This document shows, in pieces, positions 47,813 through 57,667 of a stretch of 64,000 nt of DNA; position 1 is the stretch's first letter; the number at the start of each line of letters is the position of its first letter. Under the pieces are notes generated by a model, which had not been told where the DNA came from, did no database searches, and was given only the letters and a program-made list of their open reading frames with translations. This DNA is from Linum tenue. Lineage: Eukaryota > Streptophyta > Magnoliopsida > Malpighiales > Linaceae. Where the stretch lies: assembly GCA_946122785.1 (NCBI GenBank), contig CAMGYJ010000002.1:20496492-20560491 (forward strand), written 5' to 3'. The translations under genes were made by a program, and so were the position numbers.

Positions 47813-47852
47813 AGGAATATAGTTTAGATGATAGAGAGCTTGTTGCATCTAC
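47813..47852 (+). pseudogene. tRNA-Ala relic, short
   Basis: GGAATATAGTTTAGATGATAGAG...TTGCATCTACGC. Both ends are recognisable and the middle is lost. Copy at about 49442-49481. Confidence 0.6.
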
Positions 47853-48025
47853 GCAACTTTAAGATTTCATACAATTTATTTATTTGAGCATGTTATGAAT
47901 TAATAATCATAATACTTTTTTCCTATAAATGTAATGCACTCCTATAATATAGGCTTCAAATTCACTTGCATTTTATGTTTTTATCTAAAGCGATAAGGCT
48001 TCAATATGAGAAGAGTGTACAACAA

Positions 48026-48097
48026 CTAGATGTAACTCAAATGGGAGAGCACTCTCTTAGCATGTGAGATGTACGAGAATCTATACCCGTATCTTTG
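48026..48097 (+). pseudogene. tRNA-Ala(AGC) pseudogene, full length but decayed
   Basis: TAGATGTAACTCAAATGGGAGAGC...TTAGCATGTGAG...CCCGTATCTTT. The anticodon is kept and the stems are broken. Copy at about 49656-49727. Confidence 0.7.
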
Positions 48098-48307
48098 TAA
48101 CTTTCAAATTTTTTCAATTTATTTAATTGACCATGTAATGACTTAACAATCACCAACAGTTTTCCTATAAATATAATGCACTAGTATATACACATGTTTC
48201 AAATTCATTTGGACTTTATACTTTTAACTAAAAGAGATATAAGCTTCAATTTGAGCTCAATGCACAACAAATGAGTGTACGATAAATAGTAAAGCTTTCA
48301 CTGCATC

Positions 48308-48818
48308 TCCATAAAAAAATTTTTTTTTTTTTTTGCATCAAAGGAGGCATAAAGCCACAGAAGTAGAAACAAAGGGGGCGGGGAGATTACAGGACAAGAG
48401 ATGTATCGGCAGGATCAACAACTTCCCTCGGGAAGGATTGACCTCGAGTATCGTCGCCCAAAATATGCTGCAGCCCTTGCGGTGGTAATTCAAGTTCACT
48501 CTTACCATAGGGATAGACGAGACTGTGCTTCGAGAGCCAGTCCGCGACTCTATTCCCTTCACGGTAAGTATGAACTATCCTCACCACCCAATCACGAGCA
48601 ATCTTGCGTCTAATCGCTGTCAACAGGGTCGCGTGCGGATGCACCGGGTCGGTTCGCTTCTCAATGAGTTGTATGGCCATCTGAGAGTCCGTTTCCAAGA
48701 TGACAGCCCTGCTGCCCTCGTTCCACACCATATCCAACCCATGGAAGATACCCCAAAGCTCCGCTTGAATGGCAGAACAAGTTCCCAGCTTAGCAACAAA
48801 TCCTTTGATCCAAGTCCC
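48308..48818 (-). mobile_element. Truncated L1-type LINE fragment, copy 1
   Basis: The poly-A tail (T-run on plus) follows TCCATAAAA at 48308-48316. It contains the C-terminal RNase H frame 48387-48737 (from LDMVWNEGSRAV to the C-terminus). The upstream part is missing at the duplication junction 48818. Confidence 0.85.
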
Positions 48819-50447
48819 AATTCACTTGCATTTTATATTTTGAACTCAATCAATATAACCTTGAGTAGAGTGCACAACATTGGGATGTAGGTCAGATGGT
48901 AGAACGCTTGCTTAGCATGCGGGAGGTACGAGAATTGATACCTCACATCTCCAAAACTCTTAAATATACATTTTATTTAAATGAGCATATATGGACTTAA
49001 CCATCATCGTCATTTTTGCTATAAATATATTGCACTCCTGTAAATACAGGCTTTAAATTCACGTGAAATATTTTTAACTAAAAAGATATAAGCTTCAAAA
49101 TGAACACAGTGCTCAACAAGAGGATGTAGTTGGGATGGTAGAGCGCTTGCTACATCTCCACAACTTTAATATTTCGTATAATTTATTTATCTAAGCATGT
49201 AATGACTTAATAATCATCATTGTTTTTCCTATAAATATAACACACTCCTATAATATAGGCTTCAAATTCACTTGCATTTTATATTTTTATCTCAAGCGAT
49301 GTAGGCTTCAACCTTAGTAGAGTGCACAACAAGAAGATGTAGCTCAGATGGTAGAGTAGATGGTAAAGGCTTCAAATTCACTTGGACTTTATATTTTTAA
49401 CTAAAACTGATGTAGGCTTCAATCTGAACAGAGTGCACAACAAGGAATATAGTTTAGATGATAGAGAGCTTGTTGCATCTACGCAACTTTAAGATTTCAT
49501 ACAATTTATTTATTTGAGCATGTTATGAATTAATAATCATAATACTTTTTTCCTATAAATGTAATGCACTCCTATAATATAGGCTTCAAATTCACTTGCA
49601 TTTTATGTTTTTATCTAAAGCGATAAGGCTTCAATATGAGAAGAGTGTACAACAACTAGATGTAACTCAAATGGGAGAGCACTCTCTTAGCATGTGAGAT
49701 GTACGAGAATCTATACCCGTATCTTTGTAACTTTCAAATTTTTTCAATTTATTTAATTGACCATGTAATGACTTAACAATCACCAACAGTTTTCCTATAA
49801 ATATAATGCACTAGTATATACACATGTTTCAAATTCATTTGGACTTTATACTTTTAACTAAAAGAGATATAAGCTTCAATTTGAGCTCAATGCACAACAA
49901 ATGAGTGTACGATAAATAGTAAAGCTTTCACTGCATCTCCATAAAAAAAAATTTTTTTTTTTTGCATCAAAGGAGGCATAAAGCCACAGAAGTAGAAACA
50001 AAGGGGGCGGGGAGATTACAGGACAAGAGATGTATCGGCAGGATCAACAACTTCCCTCGGGAAGGATTGACCTCGAGTATCGTCGCCCAAAATATGCTGC
50101 AGCCCTTGCGGTGGTAATTCAAGTTCACTCTTACCATAGGGATAGACGAGACTGTGCTTCGAGAGCCAGTCCGCGACTCTATTCCCTTCACGGTAAGTAT
50201 GAACTATCCTCACCACCCAATCACGAGCAATCTTGCGTCTAATCGCTGTCAACAGGGTCGCGTGCGGATGCACCGGGTCGGTTCGCTTCTCAATGAGTTG
50301 TATGGCCATCTGAGAGTCCGTTTCCAAGATGACAGCCCTGCTGCCCTCGTTCCACACCATATCCAACCCATGGAAGATACCCCAAAGCTCCGCTTGAATG
50401 GCAGAACAAGTTCCCAGCTTAGCAACAAATCCTTTGATCCAAGTCCC
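48819..50447 (+). repeat. 1.63-kb tandem duplication, copy 2
   Basis: See 47189-48818. This copy contains the same tRNA relics (48881, 49120, 49333, 49442, 49656) and runs on into the longer L1 fragment, so it is the original and copy 1 the derived one. Confidence 0.9.
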
Positions 50448-50731
50448 ATGATGACTCCGCAGGACCCCTCCCGCACCTGCCGGCCCTTGGTTTCCGTTTG
50501 CAGCACCATCGACATTAACCTTGACCCAACCAAACGGAGGAGGAGTCCAACTGATTTCCCGGCTCACCCGTTGGACAGCAGTAGACCGCCGGCCAAGGAT
50601 GTTCGTCGGAGCCACCCAAGCTTTGTGCCACAACATTGCTTTGATCTTGGTGGCTTGGGTCAAAGAAGACGGGAGGGGTTAATGGCTTAATAATCGTCAT
50701 CAACGGCCCTTGGTTTCCGTTTGCAGCACCA
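49947..50731 (-). mobile_element. 5'-truncated L1-type LINE with target duplication
   Basis: The poly-A end is at about 49947, after TCCATAAAA (49938-49946). The same TCCATAAAA follows at 50732-50740 and is the target duplication. It sits exactly at the 3' end of a tRNA-Ala relic (GCATCTCCA). The 5' end carries filler: 50686-50703 repeats the target flank CTTAATAATCGTCATCAA (also 50765-50782), and 50704-50733 repeats 50481-50510 of the LINE itself. Confidence 0.85.
50016..50663 (-). pseudogene. RNase H domain of an L1-type LINE (215 aa)
   Basis: RVT_3-type RNase H at the C-terminus of plant LINE polyproteins. The acidic residues D52 (NVDGAANG), E92 (AELWG), D116 (ETDSQ) and D165 (REGNRVADWL) are all present. 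The usual upstream endonuclease and reverse transcriptase are missing, so the first codons are not a true start. Open but not functional as a transposon. The 116-residue frame at 48387-48737 is the duplicated part. Confidence 0.85.
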
Positions 50732-50891
50732 TCCATAAAATTTATTTAGTTGAGCATGTAATGACTTAATAATCGTCATCAATTCTCCTATAAATATAAT
50801 GCACTTCTATAATACAGGCTTCGAATTCACTTGCATTTTATATTTATAATAGAAACGATATATGCTTGAATTTGAGTAAATTGCACAATAA

Positions 50892-50964
50892 GGGGATGTA
50901 GCTCAGATGGTAGAGCGCTCGCTTAGCATGCGAGAGGTACGGGGATCGATACCCTGCATCTCCA
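50892..50964 (+). tRNA. tRNA-Ala (anticodon AGC), second intact copy
   Basis: Identical to 35094-35166 except ACCCTGC for ACCCCGC, which turns one T-stem G-C pair into G-U. All stems still form. The upstream GCACAATAA is close to the CAA motif. Poly-T termination is weaker (TGATTTTTAAAA). Probably expressible. Confidence 0.9.
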
Positions 50965-51435
50965 TGATTTTTAAAATACTACATTTTTTTCAATTTCGTA
51001 AAATTTATTTTACATTATCCTTTAAATATAATGCACTCCTATAGTTAAATATAGGCTTCAAATTCACCTGGACTTTATATTTTTTAACTAAACATGTATA
51101 GATTTCAATATGATCACAATGCACAACAATGAGATGGAGCTTAGATGATAGATCGCTAGATGCATGAGTTTTCCTATAAATATAACACACGACATGTCTC
51201 CACAACTTTACGATTTTCATAATCTATTTAACTGTCTATGTAATGACTTAATAACCATAAGTTTTCCTATAAATATAAGGATAATAACTTTTTGAAGATT
51301 GGTTTACAATCTCTCTTTCACTCGATCAAACAGTCAACGACTTACAAAGCAAGAAAGACGAACCTTTATGTTTCCAGGAATCACACCCGCAGAAACAAAG
51401 CAAGAAAGAAAACAAGGACCAAGAAAATTCCCTAA
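50965..51435 (+). other. End of the tRNA array and downstream of KIC
   Basis: Further flanking units (ATATAATGCACTCCTATAG) and one short tRNA relic at about 51130-51160 (GAGATGGAGCTTAGATGATAG). From about 51290 it is unique sequence and probably includes the KIC 3' UTR. Confidence 0.55.
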
Positions 51436-51465
51436 TCCAGATGTTTTATTTTTTTCTTCCCCTTT

Positions 51466-51840
51466 TCAAAGAAGTGATTCAGAGCGCAGCAGCTCTTGAT
51501 GCAGAGCCTTCTCCAGCCAGGCCTCTGCATCTTCCATCATCCCAGGGCTCAGCCTCACCATCAATATGCAGAACTCCGTCTCGCTCAGCGCCCCGTCGCC
51601 GTCCAGATCTCCTTCTCTCACCATGGCTTCCGCGTCTTGCTCCGTCATCGCTTCCATCCCCACAAGCTCCGAATTCGCCCGCAGGCTCTCCGCCGTGATG
51701 AGCCCTTTCTCGGCGTCGCAGAGTAACTGAAACCCTCCGCAGAGCTCCTTCACAAAACCCTCCACGTCGAGCTTCTCCGCCATCACCGGCATCAGGTCTT
51801 CGTACTGGGTTTTGTTGCTGATTGGTAGACTGTTTTCCAT
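51466..51840 (-). CDS. KIC: KIC-type calcium-binding protein, single EF-hand (124 aa)
   Basis: Single-exon gene. One canonical EF-hand loop spans D78 to E89 (DLDGDGALSETE), with D at 1, 3 and 5, G at 6 and E at 12, followed by CILMVRLSPGMMEDAEAWLE. The N-terminal half has PVMAEKLDVEGFVKELC. Length, the single EF-hand and the acidic C-terminal helix match the plant KIC/PBP1 family, small Ca2+ sensors. Arabidopsis KIC binds the kinesin-like protein KCBP and controls trichome branching (known for the family); a cytosolic microtubule-linked role is inferred. The start ATG at 51840 is the first in frame. Long ORFs on the same stretch in other frames (e.g. 51479-52168) are GC-rich shadows. Its 5' side faces the MSL1 3' end about 1 kb away. 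Confidence 0.93.
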   Translation of the reverse strand: MENSLPISNKTQYEDLMPVMAEKLDVEGFVKELCGGFQLLCDAEKGLITAESLRANSELVGMEAMTEQDAEAMVREGDLDGDGALSETEFCILMVRLSPGMMEDAEAWLEKALHQELLRSESLL

Positions 51841-52845
51841 TGGGGATTTTTTTTTTTTCTTCTTCCACTTTGATGAGACTCTGGGAAACGGTCAAAACAG
51901 GGAGTTCAGAACGAAAATGGGGGAAAGAATGGAGAATGATTCTACATTGGTTCTGCCAAGTCTTCTTCTTAAAAAGGTTTTTGGAGTTACCGAAAGGGCT
52001 CCATCTCTGGAGACGTGGATAGGTACGCAGGCGGGCCTTCGATGGTGACGTTTTTTGAGGAGGAAGGTCTCTGTTTTTGTTTTTATTTGGAGGAACGGGC
52101 AAATGCCAACTACATTGTGACATTTTCAAGGAGTTTGCTGCTTTCTTCTCCCATCTCCCCGGCAACACTCTCTTCCAGCTCCTCCCGGCTTCCGACGTGG
52201 CAGGATGTTGCTGAACAAGATGCTTAAGAGGGTGAACCGGGCAATAACATGATGGTTATGCCGAAAAATTGTATAATCGTACCGGAGATTGCACCAAAAA
52301 AAAATCAATAATAAAATATCTTGTGATTTCACCGTGGTGAAATCGTCTCACACAGCTTAAATCGCCTACCAGCTTTATTTCCAATAGACAGTGCCTATTT
52401 TGCTAACACGGGTTAAGTGACAACAGGAACATTAATCAAGAGTTCAAGACCACGATATGCCATTTACCATTAAGCTGTCACACTAGAGATAGTCCACAGA
52501 TTTGCTTAACTTGAAGGGGAAAAGATACAAGATCATCAACCAAAAGATTGAAATAGGCAATGACACTGTTCTTCTAATTCTGAATATAGAGCTCATAACC
52601 CTAGTTACATTTCAGATAGTAACCAACAAGATCTCCCAAAATCTCCCACCGGCCAAGGGATGTATCTTGTGAACGACAAAAAAAAGTCATGGATCAGTGG
52701 TAGACAATGTTGTTAACCGTCATAAGGATTTCTGCAGATTTGTGAGACTATATGTATAGGGTTTCGACGTCCTGGTTGGCAAAATGGATCAGTTGAGCAT
52801 TTACATGACGAGGAAATAACAAGACCAGGGCAGCATCCACCGGAA
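51841..52845 (-). other. Intergenic: KIC promoter and MSL1 3' UTR
   Basis: A CT/T-rich leader (51846-51870) precedes KIC. No other gene is supported. The part near 52500-52845 probably includes the MSL1 3' UTR. Confidence 0.5.
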
Positions 52846-55434
52846 TTATGATTGCCAAGTACTTCCCAGTCTGGCACCATGTCCTTTAATTATGCGAGCC
52901 GACTCCAAGAGTATCTCCTGTTCAGTGGCATAACAATCATATTTGCTCTGTGAAGAAAAGGAATCAGTTAGACATGACAAAATAGACATTAAAAATTGCT
53001 AAGCTACTGATGGCTGTATGCATGTGGTACTAATTAGCAATTGACTAATACAGTCCTAGTCATTCCCAGCAACCAGAAACTGAAACAGGAACAAGAGTGC
53101 AGTGATAACACAAATGCATGCATGTTTTCCACATAAAATAAGCCTCTTAGATATTTGCTTAAGCCATTGCAGCGGACGATTATGCATAACCTTGTGCAAC
53201 AGCAAATCACGAAATCATTCCACCATTTGAATCTCTACTTCGTGCATCACTATTTAGCTTCATAGAAATGGACATGGTTATATGGTTTGTAGTCTAAACT
53301 ATGCAGAGAGCAAATTATGCTTCTGGGGAACTAGATTCCATGATGAAACAAAAAATGAAGGCTGAATGATGTCAGTAAATAAGAGACTATAGGAAAGAAA
53401 GGTTACCATGTGCTTAAGATTGCATCCCAAAGTCAATTCTGCAGAGGAGCTTCCAATGTTGGACAAGAAACAGTAAGGAACCTCCTTCCCCAAGAAAACC
53501 TTTGGGTTCGACTTTATCATTCCCTCAATGTCCTTCGAAATTTGTGCAACCTTGTCCACATCATCAACTACCAGAGGAATTACTTTCACCATAGCGCGGA
53601 AATGAGCACGAGACTTATTTACAATCACCTAAAATTGCACAGGCCAAGAAAAAAAGAACTTTGCATCATCAAACAAATAGAACATGTCGTGAGGCTCTTT
53701 AAAAGATCACAGCAACTAGAGGAAAATACCACTAGGGGAAAACATAGAAGCATAATGAAACACACACCTGACTAGAAAACAATGAATTTGGAACTATTAC
53801 TGGAAACTTCTCAGCATTTAGTAACATTGTAGAAGTTAGTCCCATCTCAACCACTTGGCCTTCAATAGAACCCGCCTGCATTCAAGAGATTCACACATCA
53901 GTTTGCTAAAGCATACATAGGTTCCGTGAACCTCCTATTCCAATTAAATACAACTTAAGTGTGATTTCCATCAATCTAAGTCATAACTGAAAGTTTTATT
54001 GTGGTGCTACAAAGAGAAACTAACTAGATGGCTTATTAGTCAATACTATAGGACAATTTATCTAGAAGTTTATCCAAATTCTTAAAATGATCCACTTGCC
54101 TTTATCGTATCTCCAAGTGAAAAAGGTTTTGAAGCTTCCATTGATAAACCACTGAGAACATTTCCAAGGACATCACGAGCAGCAAATGCAGTAGCCACAC
54201 CTGCATTATCAGAAAAATACACAAGTTAACAGAAGACCGAATTAATGATGCAAATTTCAAACAATGAGGTATAATAAATGCAATCCACACTAAGACACAC
54301 CTCCAACTCCTCCAACTGTCAAAATAGACTGCACAGCCACTCCCGATGCCTCAGCGAAAGCAGTTAGGCCAACAACAAAAAGCCCAATAGAGGAAACTCT
54401 ATCCAAGGTTAACCACTTCTCTCGATCAGCAACGGCCAAACTATGTGAAGCCAACGCACGACTGATCAAATTGGTCTTCCACCGATAAAGAAACCACACC
54501 AAGGAAATAGTCGTTGCACCCTTCCATGCTTGTCCGAGATATTGTGATGCCACAGTAGTTGGAGCCAACATCGTACAACTACAAGACACGAGTCCAAAAC
54601 ACATGGAAAAAGAACACAACTATTATTTGCATAGCTGAAAAGAAAAACAACAGAAGGCAACTTGTGCAGCTCTTGAGGAACTAACATTTGGGAAAATGCC
54701 ATGAACGTGATCAAATAGCGCATAGGATCCTCCAAAGCACCCCAGACACTTTTCTCATAAGGAATTTCCTGCCCGATTATGCTCGTGGAGAGTACTCCAC
54801 CAGGAGTTCGCAGCGCAAACCTTTGAAGCCTTCTCAGAAGCTTAGGCATAACCACCCATGCCAATATGGTACCAGTTAGTGTGTAGCCAATAGGAACAAC
54901 CACAGTGTTAAGATAGGGATACGAATCAAGCACATTCTGGACATGAGGGGTCATTCCATCAGAGACCTCTTTAGCCCTTTCTGCTGTATAGTTGACAGCA
55001 TTAGTTACGCTGTGCCACACATCGCTAAGCTTATCCATCCACTCACCACCTGAAATTCCGTTTCCTCCATCGCCCACATCAGTTCCAGTTCCAGCAGAGA
55101 CTGCACTATCACCACCAGGTTTCTCACCTTTGCCATTGGAGGTCGAGAAACAAGAGCGTTGAATCAAGAAAGGGCTCGCACAGGCGAAAGGAACGGCTCT
55201 CGCAGAGTAGAAACCAAGAAGAGCGGACGAACGACCCGCCACCGAATTGGAACTGAAACGCTTGGAATGTGAAGGAGAATCAGAGGTAAGCAAAGTCGGG
55301 GCAGTTGCCAAAGACCTAACCAGACTACATTCTTTCGTGTAGTGATTGCCGGATCTCAGCGACCGCTGCGCCCTCCAGGCAGACCTGATGGAACTACCAA
55401 CCGCCCTCGGATTTGAAAACCTAAATCCCACCAT
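52846..55434 (-). CDS. MSL1: Mitochondrial mechanosensitive ion channel MSL1 (519 aa, six exons)
   Basis: Exons: 54686-55434, 54301-54578, 54100-54200, 53768-53875, 53407-53628, 52846-52947. They join in frame to 519 codons plus TAA. All introns are GT-AG except the third, which has a GC donor (AAAG/GCAAGT). Residues 1 to about 90 are Arg/Ser-rich and lack acidic runs, a typical mitochondrial presequence. Membrane segments lie near 195-225 and 240-340. The MscS pore and beta region includes GGVGGVATAFAARDVLGNVLSGLS (about 338-362), then GDTIKAGSIEGQVVEMG and VPNSLFSSQVIVNKSRA. Length is close to Arabidopsis MSL1. The protein is a MscS-like channel of the inner mitochondrial membrane that helps dissipate membrane potential under stress (known for MSL1). 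It is intact, with no transposon inside, and the neighbouring MULE begins only about 290 bp upstream of the start. Confidence 0.95.
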
Positions 55435-55720
55435 TAACTTCGATTCAAACTAGTAGAGCAATATCAATCAACCCAGCCACCGAAATTCGTACAGCTATGA
55501 ACTGCTCAAGCGAGAATCTCTGCAGAAAAGGACAGAGCGTAGACAAAAGAGGTACCCGAAGAAGAATAGAGAGGAAGAAGAGGAACTCGCGGGCCGCAGC
55601 AGCGACAGAGGCAGAGCACCGAGGGGAGAAAGCCTCTGAGGTTTCTTGCAAGAGGATGAAGACGGAAGACTGAGTTGGCCAGTGGCACTCTAGTACTTCT
55701 TGCCTTCTTAGTTGTAGACT
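55435..55720 (-). promoter_or_regulatory. 5' UTR and promoter-proximal DNA of MSL1
   Basis: Only 286 bp separate the MSL1 start codon from the MULE at 55721, so the original promoter is split or replaced by the element. CT-rich leader stretches are seen on the minus strand. ORFs at 55445-55733 are leader sequence. No clear TATA motif. Confidence 0.4.
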
Positions 55721-57171
55721 GGGTTAATTGCAAGATTGGTCACTAAGATTACTAAAAACGTTCATGTTTAGTCACTAAAAATATTTAATTCCATTCATGG
55801 TCACTAAAATTAGTAAAACGTTTCAAGTTCGGTCACTCTCCGTCCAACTCCGTTAACTTTGGCCGATGTGGCAGTCAACTCTTAAAGTTGACCGTTAAAT
55901 GTGTGACGTTGCACTTAAAAAATAATAAAAAATAATAATTTTATATTTTAAATATTCCACCTAATTATTATTATCAATAAAAAATAAAAATAGAGAGGAT
56001 TGGCCGCAAGTCCACAACTACAGAAACACAAACTATGACAGAAACCTATCTGCAAAAACTCGCTCTGTTCTTCTTCATCTTCTACATATACGCGAGATGA
56101 GACCTAGCAATCCGCCCTTGCGCCGCCATCACGGCTGAAGGTCCGACTGGTCACCAAGAAGCGAACCATCATCGCCACCATCTACCAAATCATCATCTCT
56201 GATCCTTTGACCTTCTCACTAATCACACAATTAAACGCCGGCACAAGAAGCGAACTCGGAGGCGATGAGGTGAAAACGCCGAACCTGCATACATCACATC
56301 CACGGCTTTATTAAACTCCTCCACCCTAACCTCCTTCCGAACCGTCTCCAGCTCCGGCCCAAACCGATTCGTCGATCCCAATCCCAAATCCACCACCTTT
56401 TCCCCTTCTTCTCATCCTCACTCTTCCCCAGCAACTCCTTGCGCTTCAATATCTTCACCTGTCCCATCACGAGATTATTCCCCGGAAACTTCGCCACCAG
56501 CGACTATTTCGATCGCGACACCGCCCTATCCCTCTGGCTCCCCAAGGGACTCCTCTTCTGCCTGCGAGATTCGGCCCTAGGGTTAGGGTTCGCCACCGCA
56601 TCATCCCTCGCCACGCGAGGTGAAGATCACAGCGCCTGGTCACCAGTACGGTGACAGCGGCAGCGGTGGCACTCTTTTCAGTTCCAAGTCCCGCTCCCCT
56701 CCCTTTTTGGCCATTGCACTCATCGTCCTCGTACGTTGGTTCCCCAATTGATAACTCCTTTACTATCTTGTTTTAGATTTGGGGATTTTTGAATTTGCCG
56801 TCGTGGAGTTTTTCACAGAGAGGATTGGCCGTGATGGCGGCGGGTGGAGTCGGGGAGGAGAAAGCGGGTTCGGCGGAGGTAGTAGAAGAATTAAGTTTCT
56901 ATTTTTATTTTTTTAGTGAGGATAATAATTAGGTGGAATATTTAAAATTTAAAATTTTAATTTTTTATTATTTTTAAGTGCCACGTCACACATTTAACGG
57001 TCAACTTTAAGAGCTGACTGCCACATCAGCCAAAGTTAACAGAGTTGGACGGAGAGTGACCGAACTTGAAATGTTTTACTAATTTTAGTGACCATGAATG
57101 AAATTAAATATTTTTAGTGACTAAACATGAACGTTTTTAGTAATCTCAGTGACCAATCTTGCAATTAACCC
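55721..57171. mobile_element. Pack-MULE with long inverted repeats and a captured gene fragment (1451 bp)
   Basis: Terminal inverted repeats of about 260 bp, beginning GGGTTAATTGCAAGATTGGT, differ at about a dozen positions. The 10-bp direct repeat GTTGTAGACT flanks it (55711-55720, 57172-57181). The core (about 56000-56900) is GC-rich and gene-like, unlike the TIRs. It lies between MSL1 and FKBP12, close upstream of MSL1. No transposase, so it was moved in trans. Confidence 0.9.
56225..56500 (-). pseudogene. Captured fragment of a plant proline-rich (PNRC-like) protein gene
   Basis: Minus-strand translation, allowing two frame changes, gives MGQVKILKRKELL, then RFGPELETVRKEVRVEEFNK, then DVMYAGSAFSP and SPPSSLLVPAFN. 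The order ILKRG-like / GP-ETV-K--RV-EF / YAGSAF-SP-PSSLP-PAF is that of a small uncharacterised plant family with a proline-rich nuclear-receptor-coactivator-like motif (recognised from memory, no search done). The frames are broken, so it is not a working gene. The plus-strand ORF 56439-56654 is a shadow. Confidence 0.6.
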
Positions 57172-57181
57172 GTTGTAGACT

Positions 57182-57667
57182 CGTGATTGACGGCGCCGTT
57201 CGGACAATCCTCACACAAACATTCCGCACTGGGCTCGGGAGTTGTCATCTTTACTCGGCCCACTTCTTCCCCGTTTGGTAAAAGCCTGTGCTAACTTGGG
57301 CCTTTAGCTTCTGAGAAAAATGTTGAAGTCGTGTATCATAGCGTAGGGAAATTCTGCTGCTTCAAGCATCTCATTTCACGCCACAGTTTGCAGTTAAGAT
57401 GATGAAAATTGTACCCGTGGAACATGCATTATAATTGTGGAGCATGAGTGGATGATCAAAGAAGAGTACACCGAGTTGACAAATCGATGCTCAAACCCGA
57501 GAGATTGCTGGCAGTATATGATTCAAAGTGAGCAGTTACGGTACATACATAGACATGTCTCGGTTACAAGGCGGCCATTATTATTCTAGGTAATCCTGAG
57601 GACTTGAACAACACCACGAAACATACTGCAACTCCATGGATCTTCTTCCGCCACTTGCTAAGAGGGA
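57182..57667. other. Intergenic and FKBP12 3' UTR
   Basis: Unique sequence with no gene seen. The part from about 57400 to 57667 is downstream of the FKBP12 stop codon and probably transcribed as its 3' UTR. Confidence 0.45.

Larger units (their letters stand above)
47189..48818 (+). repeat. 1.63-kb tandem duplication, copy 1 (tRNA relics plus L1 fragment)
   Basis: Repeated at 48819-50447 at an offset of 1630. The only difference noticed is the length of a T/A run near 48311. The copy ends inside the L1 fragment, at CAAGTCCCA, which joins ATTCACTTGC of the next copy. It could also be an assembly artefact. Confidence 0.9.

Noticed and set aside
32640..51160. Spaced short repeats as a CRISPR-like array
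   Set aside because: The repeats are tRNA-Ala units with decaying flanks of about 240 bp in a plant nuclear genome.
51479..52168. 229-residue minus-strand ORF over the KIC region
   Set aside because: It overlaps the real KIC frame in another phase, is rich in R/G from GC bias and has no domain.
53410..53775. 121-residue plus-strand ORF
   Set aside because: Antisense to MSL1 exon 5 and intron; no domain.
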